NCBI RefSeq assembly: GCF_900091725.1
Contig: NZ_FMBW01000057.1
Coordinates: forward strand, 62,001 to 126,000
Direction of reading: 5' to 3'
Length of the DNA stretch: 64,000 nucleotides
From: Streptomyces sp. DvalAA-43
Lineage (GTDB): Bacteria; Actinomycetota; Actinomycetes; Streptomycetales; Streptomycetaceae
A program made the position numbers and the translations under genes. Shown piece by piece: positions 59,356 to 64,000 of the stretch; within the stretch, counting starts at the first letter, position 1, and every line of letters starts with the position of its first letter. The notes below the pieces were generated by a model. The model searched no databases and was not told the origin of the DNA. It saw nothing but the letters and a program-made list of their open reading frames with translations.

Positions 59356-59796
59356 CTATCTCGTCGCTAGGCCGCACGCCCCCACCGACACCGCGAACTC
59401 GCACCACACCACCTTGCCCGGCTCCCGCTCCCCCACCCCCCACTTGTCGGCGAGCGCCGCCACGAGCCGCAGCCCACGGCCCCCTTCCTCCTCGCGGCCC
59501 GCCCAGGAATCGGCAAGCCGGACCGCCCCTCCCCCGCTGTCGTGGACCTCGACGCGGAGGATGCCGTCGACCGGTTCCAGGTGGAGCCGGAGGCGGAATC
59601 CACGGCCGGGCGGCACTCCGTGCAGCAGTGCGTTGGTCACGAGCTCGCTCACACAGAGCAACACGTCGTCGGCGCGGGCGTCGCACGCCCAGTCGACGAG
59701 CGCCGCGCGCACGAACTGTCGTACGAGCGGGACGGACCGGCGTTCCCGGCGGTGGAACACCTCGCGGAAGTGGGGGAGTTGAGTTGTCTCGTTCAC
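59356..59796 (-). CDS. ATP-binding anti-sigma-like protein (HATPase)
   Basis: A GHKL-type ATPase of the RsbW/SpoIIAB kind, 146 residues from the GTG at 59796 (an ATG at 59850 is possible but lies in a palindrome, see below). N box in LLCVSELVTNALLHGVPPG, G1 box in EVHDSGGGAVRLAD, and GRGLRLVAALADKWG. It would bind partner sigma factors or anti-sigma antagonists, or the divergent XRE protein. In Streptomyces this ATPase is often found beside the XRE (DUF5753)/DUF397 pair, as here. The ATG alternative would give 164 residues. Confidence 0.82.
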   Translation of the reverse strand: MNETTQLPHFREVFHRRERRSVPLVRQFVRAALVDWACDARADDVLLCVSELVTNALLHGVPPGRGFRLRLHLEPVDGILRVEVHDSGGGAVRLADSWAGREEEGGRGLRLVAALADKWGVGEREPGKVVWCEFAVSVGACGLATR

Positions 59797-59841
59797 GCTT
59801 CCAAGGTCACACAACGTCACTAGCGTTGAGCAGCGCGTCGG

Positions 59842-59864
59842 GTCGTACATCAGCGATGTACGAC
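59842..59864. promoter_or_regulatory. perfect inverted repeat upstream of the XRE gene
   Basis: GTCGTACATC (59842-59851) and GATGTACGAC (59855-59864) form a perfect 10-bp inverted repeat with a 3-nt centre. It lies 43 bases before the XRE start and at the ATPase 5' end, in the position of an operator for the divergent pair. Confidence 0.7.
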
Positions 59865-59907
59865 TTCTGACGGATCATCCGGGGTTCATGACGGGGAGAG
59901 GCACTCC

Positions 59908-60732
59908 ATGCAACCGGCAAAGAAGAAGAGCAAGCGGGTCACGTCCTGGCACCTGATCGGCGCCCAGCTGGCGATGTTCCGCAAGGCGGCCCGGCTCACG
60001 CAAGCGGCCCTGGCGGAGCGGTGCTCGGTGGGCGACGACACGATCGCGTCGATCGAGCAGGGACGGAGGGCGCTGCAATGGGACTTCGCGGTCAAGCTCG
60101 ACGAACTGCTGGACACGAAGGGGGCGTTGCGGGTCGCGGTGGAGAAGGTGCCGAAGAAGGAGCTGTTCTCGGCGTTCGTACAGGACTTCGTGGACTACGA
60201 GCAGGAGGCGGTGACTCTGCTCTCGTACCAGGACAGGGTGGTGCCGGGGTTGCTCCAGACGGAGGAGTACGCGCACTTCCTCTTCGCCTGCGAATACCCG
60301 CCCCTCGAAGAGGATCAGGCGGAGGAGTGGCTGGCCGCCCGTCTCGACCGGCAGCGGCTGTTGGAACGCAGGCCGCGCCCGATGCTGCACTTCATCCTGG
60401 AGGAGAGCATCCTGCGCAGCCAGATCGGCGATCCAGCCATGCTTCGGGAGCAGATCGCCCACCTGCGCCGCTGCATGGAACTCCCCTTCCTCGGGCTCCA
60501 GATCATGCCGATGAACCTGCCGAAGCACGCCGGGCTGACGGGACCCATGGTGCTGCTGGAGACCCCCGACCACGACCACCTCGCCTACGTAGAAGGGCAG
60601 CTGACCAGCTACCTGCACGACGACCCCGACGTCGTCAGTGTGTTCTTGCAGAAATATGGGATGCTGCGTTCGCAGGCGCTTTCCGTCGAGAAGAGCGCGC
60701 GCCTACTGGACGAACTGCTTGGAGAGAGATGA
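59908..60732 (+). CDS. XRE-family regulator with DUF5753 domain (WhiJ-like)
   Basis: A 274-residue protein starting MQPAKKKSKRVTSWHLIGAQL. Helix-turn-helix about residues 15-75 (LTQAALAERCSVGDDTIASIEQGRR), then a DUF5753 domain (LLSYQDRVVPGLLQTEEYAHFL, DRQRLLERRPRPMLHFILEE, LPFLGLQIMPMNLPKHAGL). It is WhiJ/AbaA-cluster-type: such XRE proteins pair with a small DUF397 protein and an ATPase to control development or antibiotics. GGGGAGAGG gives a good ribosome-binding site. ATGA overlap with the DUF397 gene. Confidence 0.92.
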   Translation: MQPAKKKSKRVTSWHLIGAQLAMFRKAARLTQAALAERCSVGDDTIASIEQGRRALQWDFAVKLDELLDTKGALRVAVEKVPKKELFSAFVQDFVDYEQEAVTLLSYQDRVVPGLLQTEEYAHFLFACEYPPLEEDQAEEWLAARLDRQRLLERRPRPMLHFILEESILRSQIGDPAMLREQIAHLRRCMELPFLGLQIMPMNLPKHAGLTGPMVLLETPDHDHLAYVEGQLTSYLHDDPDVVSVFLQKYGMLRSQALSVEKSARLLDELLGER

Positions 60733-61052
60733 CCCGCGCAGCACACCCGGCCGCCAGCACCACCACCCTCGCCTGGTTCAAGTCCAGCTACAGCGGACCC
60801 CAGGGCGGTGACTGCATCGAAGTCGCCCATGAATGGCGCAAGTCGAGCTACAGCAGCGACCAGGGCGGCGCCTGCCTCGAAGTGGCCTACGACTGGCACA
60901 AGTCCAGCTACAGCAGCGGCCAGGGCGGTGACTGCGTGGAGGTGGCCGCCCACCCCGCCGCCGTGCACATCCGCGACTCCAAGGTGACGGACGGCCCCGT
61001 CCTCACGGTTCCCCCCGCCGCCTGGACCGCGTTCCTGGACGCCACGGTCTGA
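60729..61052 (+). CDS. DUF397 protein with triple motif
   Basis: A 107-residue protein whose ATG overlaps the XRE stop. The DUF397 motif W-KSSYS-QGG-C-EVA occurs three times at exactly 60-base (20-residue) spacing (Trp codons at 60774, 60834 and 60894), followed by a normal C-terminus (AVHIRDSKVTDGPVLTVPPAAWTAFL). DUF397 proteins usually carry one motif; in the module they act as partner or antagonist of the XRE protein. The tandem units differ in the residues after KSSYS (G/S) and in the D/A before Cys. Confidence 0.9.
   Translation: MTRAAHPAASTTTLAWFKSSYSGPQGGDCIEVAHEWRKSSYSSDQGGACLEVAYDWHKSSYSSGQGGDCVEVAAHPAAVHIRDSKVTDGPVLTVPPAAWTAFLDATV
60774..60953 (+). repeat. three tandem 60-bp repeats within the DUF397 gene
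   Basis: Each unit starts with TGG and contains AAGTC(C/G)AGCTACAGC and CAGGGCGG. The copies agree at most positions, with many changes at third codon positions, and the third is closest to the first in the Cys region. Frame is preserved. Confidence 0.9.
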
Positions 61053-61123
61053 CGACGCTGTGGCCCGGCACGCCGGGCCGCAACCCCCATCGAGTGACGT
61101 CGAGTTGTGAAGACTTCCCGTTT

Positions 61124-61139
61124 CTGAGAGCGCTCTCAG
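61124..61139. promoter_or_regulatory. LacI-type palindromic operator upstream of the GH64 gene
   Basis: CTGAGAGC and GCTCTCAG form a perfect 16-bp palindrome 73 bases before the start codon. It has the central GAGCGCTC core of LacI-family sites controlling cellulose and glucan genes in actinobacteria (CebR-type TGGGAGCGCTCCCA). A repressor relieved by a beta-glucan oligosaccharide is plausible; the regulator is not encoded in this window. Confidence 0.75.
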
Positions 61140-61211
61140 TCATAAGTATTGACGGCTGAGGCAGCCCTCAGGAGAGTGGTTGATCCCCCCACACACCTCG
61201 GGAGTCCTCTC

Positions 61212-62441
61212 GTGATTTCGCGCAGGCTGTTTCTGACGGGCGGCGCTGCCGCCACCGCGACCGCCCTCACCTACCCGGTCTGGGGCAGCGCCCTGAGCCC
61301 GAGCGCTTCCGCCGCTCCGGCGACCTGTGAACTCGCCCTGGAGAACCGCTCGCTGCCGGGCAGGGTCAACGCCTATGTCACCGGCCATGAGCAGGGCACC
61401 GACCGCTGGGTGCTGCTGCGCGCGGACGGCAGCGTCTACCACCCCGACTCCCCCGCCGCCCCGCAGACCCCGCTGCCGGTCGACTGCGCCATCCCCCTGA
61501 ACCCGGCGGGCAGTGCTCCGGTGGTCCTCACGCTGCCGCAGATGTACGGCGCGCGCGTGTACTTCGTACGCGACGACACACTCACGTTCTACCTCAACCC
61601 CGGGCCCGCCCTGGTCGAGCCGGCGTTCGCGACGTCCACCGACGCCAACTACGGCCGTACGTGGTCGTTCTGCGAGTTCACCTTCAACCCTCAGCAGCTG
61701 TACGCGAACATCAGCTACGTCGACCTGGTCACCGCACTGCCGATCGGCCTGACCCTGACCGGCGACGCGACGCACACGGTGGCGCCGCTCCCGGACGGCG
61801 CGGTGCAGCGGATCGCGGACGGCCTCACCGCCCAGGCCGCCGCCGACGGCCAGCCGTGGGACAAGCTGGTGATCCGTGGGTCGGACGGCAACGTCCTGCG
61901 GGTGATCTCGCCGCAGAACCTGATGGCACCGTTCTTCGACCGCCCGGACGAGATGCCGTTCCGGGACGTGTTCACGTCGTACATCGACCGGGTCTGGGAG
62001 AAGTACCGCTCCACCGACCTGCGCATCGACCTCCAGGGCGGCCGGGGAGTACGCACAGGCCGGGTCAGTGGTGACCTCCTGACCTTCGAGGGCGGCCACA
62101 CCTTCACCAAGCCCGCCTCCAAGGACGTCTTCACCTGCAACCACGGCCCGTTCGCCAACAACCCGGACGACCCGGACGACAAGAAGGCCCTCCTGGCCCG
62201 CCTGGCCTCCGGCTTCAACCGCTCCCTGATGCTCACCCACCCCGACCAGCCGAACGGCACCTCGACCGCCGACTACTACCAGGACCCGGCCACCAACCAC
62301 TGGTCCCGCGTCGTCCACGCCAACACCCCGATCGGCTACGCCTTCCCCTACGACGACGTCCGCCCCGACGGCGAGCCCGACGTCTCAGGCGCCGCCAACG
62401 ACGGCAACCCCCACCGCTTCACGGTGACCGTGGGGGCCTGA
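61212..62441 (+). CDS. GH64 family beta-1,3-glucanase
   Basis: A 409-residue secreted glucanase. The signal peptide starts ISRRLFLTGGAAATATALTYPVWG; the twin Arg followed by L-F-L fits the Tat pathway, and the cleavage site is near ASAAPA. The mature part shows the GH64 (laminaripentaose-producing) layout with VNAYVTGHEQGTDRWVLLRADG, TWSFCEFTFNPQQLYANISYVDLV and a C-terminal HANTPIGYAFPYDDVRPDG. The GTG at 61212 has GGGAG ahead. Substrate: fungal laminarin-like beta-1,3-glucan. A LacI-type operator upstream suggests substrate induction. Confidence 0.9.
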   Translation: MISRRLFLTGGAAATATALTYPVWGSALSPSASAAPATCELALENRSLPGRVNAYVTGHEQGTDRWVLLRADGSVYHPDSPAAPQTPLPVDCAIPLNPAGSAPVVLTLPQMYGARVYFVRDDTLTFYLNPGPALVEPAFATSTDANYGRTWSFCEFTFNPQQLYANISYVDLVTALPIGLTLTGDATHTVAPLPDGAVQRIADGLTAQAAADGQPWDKLVIRGSDGNVLRVISPQNLMAPFFDRPDEMPFRDVFTSYIDRVWEKYRSTDLRIDLQGGRGVRTGRVSGDLLTFEGGHTFTKPASKDVFTCNHGPFANNPDDPDDKKALLARLASGFNRSLMLTHPDQPNGTSTADYYQDPATNHWSRVVHANTPIGYAFPYDDVRPDGEPDVSGAANDGNPHRFTVTVGA

Positions 62442-62456
62442 GCCGACGGCCCCCGG

Positions 62457-62488
62457 GGCCGCCCGCCCTGGCGACACGACGGGCGGCC
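62457..62488 (+). terminator. hairpin after the GH64 gene
   Basis: GGCCGCCCG (62457-62465) and CGGGCGGCC (62480-62488) form a 9-bp perfect stem, 16 bases after the GH64 stop. Confidence 0.65.
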
Positions 62489-62511
62489 CAGATGCCCACA
62501 ACAACGGTGAA

Positions 62512-62569
62512 AGGGCCTCCGGGAAACTGTGCGGATGGGGATCACTCCACCGAGCCACCCGGAGGCCCT
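62512..62569 (-). terminator. long-loop inverted repeat at the 3' end of the orphan ORF
   Basis: AGGGCCTCCGGG (62512-62523) and CCCGGAGGCCCT (62558-62569) pair perfectly over 12 bp with a 34-nt loop. One arm lies inside the last codons of the minus-strand ORF, the other beyond its stop. Confidence 0.55.
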
Positions 62570-63516
62570 GCCTTGTCGAAGAGAACCATGTGCGTAGAGG
62601 GCTGGCCTGACGCGGGGGAAGGCCGCCGAAATTCGCCCTCGATGAGCCTAGCGCGCAGGGCACGATGAACGGCCGCTACTGGTTCGTCTCGGTACTCATG
62701 GAACCAGTCAGTGGCCTGAAGCAGAAAGGAGCCATTCGGCAGCACCGAGATCGAGGAGAAAGCACCCGAATCACGCAGCGCGTCGACGCCTCCGAGATGG
62801 TGCAAAATATCGTCGGGGGCGACCGTGAGCCATGAATATCCCCTGAGCCGCTCACGCCAGTTTGGCGTATTACGCGATGGAACACGCACTGGCCCGCGAA
62901 GATAGCTCTCAAGTTCAGTACGCCCGCCGGAATGCGCGTACGAGAAGTGCCCGAACACCACATTATAGCGACCGCACGCCCAGCGGACCGTAGACAGCAA
63001 GCGCGAATGCTCATTTCGTGCCGTATCGGAATTAGCCAACACAGCCTCGTCGACTTGGTAAACAAGTTTGACATAATTCGGCAATTCCTCATCAAAGGAA
63101 GCCGAGAGCCGGATTACGGAATTGGAGATCTCACCATCTCCGGCGAACTTACCGATCTTGACATCGGCCGATTCAGGCTTTTCAACGAGACGACTCTTCA
63201 ACCATGGCCGGGCTTCTTCTACATAAGGGTTGTACAGCACATCGAAAGTACCCAGAGGAGAGACGGATATCGATCCCCACAGCCCGACCCCCCGTTGCAT
63301 CGGAATACTGTCTCGCATTCGCAAGAGCCCATCCACCGAAACTCGAAGACCATCCTGAAGTCTACCCAGTTCTCCGCCGATGGCAGCCTTGGCTACTCCC
63401 TCGGTAAGCCAGTCGAATGCCACGGAAGACAATCCATCATCATCTTCATCATAGATAGTAAGCTCCATCACAAGATCATGACTAAGGCCTGAATTCACCA
63501 AGGAAAAGGCATCCAT
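62542..63516 (-). CDS. lower-GC hypothetical protein, possible immunity-type
   Basis: A 324-residue protein with noticeably lower GC and mixed codon use, unlike its neighbours, suggesting recent acquisition. No signal peptide or membrane segment. The N-terminal part (MELTIYDEDDDGLSSVAFDWLTEG) and the C-terminal RGYSWLTVAPDDILHHLGGVDAL followed by NGSFLLQATDWFHE recall the DUF3396-type immunity family (WLT...LGG-DAL pattern), but I regard this as a weak resemblance. A toxin partner is not seen nearby; the flanks are a GH64 gene and a GNAT gene. ATG start (63516) has no strong ribosome-binding site. Confidence 0.6.
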   Translation of the reverse strand: MDAFSLVNSGLSHDLVMELTIYDEDDDGLSSVAFDWLTEGVAKAAIGGELGRLQDGLRVSVDGLLRMRDSIPMQRGVGLWGSISVSPLGTFDVLYNPYVEEARPWLKSRLVEKPESADVKIGKFAGDGEISNSVIRLSASFDEELPNYVKLVYQVDEAVLANSDTARNEHSRLLSTVRWACGRYNVVFGHFSYAHSGGRTELESYLRGPVRVPSRNTPNWRERLRGYSWLTVAPDDILHHLGGVDALRDSGAFSSISVLPNGSFLLQATDWFHEYRDEPVAAVHRALRARLIEGEFRRPSPASGQPSTHMVLFDKAGPPGGSVE

Positions 63517-63700
63517 TTTTCACCTCGAAGAGTTCCAAGTCATTTCCGACTACGCAGAGTACTCCTGCCCTCGTTGCGCCAGAGAATATATCTCTGCTGC
63601 TGCGACGTCGACCGCCATGCCTGAATCGCGATGGGCCCCGACACGGGGCAGGGCCCATTCTCTTGCGTAGAACAGTGAAAGAATTCGATAACATCGCCGC

Positions 63701-64000
63701 ATGATTCTCATACGCGAGATGACACTGGACGATGTCGACGCCGTGGCCGAAGTACGCGTGCGCGGCTGGCAGACGGCCTACGCCGGGCTCATGCCGCAGC
63801 CGTATCTGGACTCGATGTCCGTGACGGAGGACGCCCGTCAGCGCCGCGCGTTCCTGGAACGCGGCACCGGCGCCATGGCCAACTGGGTCGCCGAACGTGG
63901 GGGCGAGGTCGTGGGATGGGCCTGCTTCGGCCCCCATCAGGAACCCGAAGGGCCGCCGCGCGGTGGTGAGTTGTACGCCATGTACGTGCTGCCCGAGCAG
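63701..64000 (+). CDS. GNAT-family acetyltransferase, truncated at window end
   Basis: The frame starts with ATG at 63701 and runs 100 codons to the window edge. The N-terminal half of a GNAT fold is visible: ILIREMTLDDVDAVAEVRVRGWQTAYAG, LERGTGAMANWVAERGGEVVGWACFG and LYAMYVLPEQ, where the beta4 strand with the acetyl-CoA loop starts. The acceptor substrate is unknown. It is divergent from the orphan ORF with 184 bases of lower-GC intergenic DNA. Confidence 0.88.
   Translation, partial: MILIREMTLDDVDAVAEVRVRGWQTAYAGLMPQPYLDSMSVTEDARQRRAFLERGTGAMANWVAERGGEVVGWACFGPHQEPEGPPRGGELYAMYVLPEQ

Noticed and set aside
63482..63937. Minus-strand frame opposite the GNAT gene
   Set aside because: The plus-strand frame has clear GNAT motifs; the opposite frame has no family similarity.

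Overview
The window is high-GC DNA with actinobacterial hallmarks: GTG and TTG starts, ATGA/GTGA-coupled genes, C+ (zinc-type) L28 and L32, a lysine-tailed HU protein, tandem conservons, and a DUF397/XRE/ATP-binding trio. All of this points to a Streptomyces chromosome, core region. Gene order resembles what I recall of the S. coelicolor SCO5535-SCO5574 neighbourhood in the inverse direction; that comparison is from memory, not computed.

Layout. 0.2-7.1 kb: acylphosphatase, a cell-wall-type CAP protein and an HxlR regulator, then the minus-strand block mutM, rnc, rpmF, DUF177, a DivIVA-like coiled coil, coaD and rsmD. 7.2-16.8 kb: recG, then a coupled plus-strand HSP90-like ATPase/TPR pair wedged before a FakA-like DAK2 protein and rpmB. 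16.8-28.0 kb: metabolic genes (thiD-thiL, ddlA, plsC-gpsA, F420 guanylyltransferase, hupS, leuCD with the divergent regulator ndgR). 28.1-33.5 kb: a MerR/DUF4188 divergent pair with a palindromic operator, five tRNA genes (3 Glu, 2 Gln), a HAD hydrolase, gltX, an FAH-family hydrolase and a small repeat-containing ORF. 34.0-44.6 kb: two complete conservons (cvnA-B-C-D twice), each with its own terminator and showing mosaic identity. 44.6-46.5 kb: accE-accB. 46.7-54.1 kb: a five-gene coupled operon (trypsin-like protein, PknG-like kinase, vWA-like/zinc-ribbon protein, GlnX-like membrane protein, solute-binding lipoprotein). 54.3-64 kb: accessory genes, namely a GH101 secreted glycosidase, MBL-fold protein, anti-sigma-like ATPase, XRE/DUF397 pair, GH64 beta-1,3-glucanase behind a LacI-type palindrome, a lower-GC orphan ORF and a truncated GNAT.

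How genes work together: coaD, thiD/thiL, leuCD, gltX plus tRNA-Glu, and accB/accE are housekeeping supply lines. The conservons are predicted membrane sensor/roadblock/GTPase complexes. The PknG-like operon looks like an extended relative of the mycobacterial/corynebacterial GlnH-GlnX-PknG nutrient-sensing pathway and is the best candidate for an under-described system here. The HSP90/TPR pair, the two-motif small ORF and the WhiJ-type module are further points of interest. No CRISPR array, insertion sequence, rRNA or phage gene was seen.
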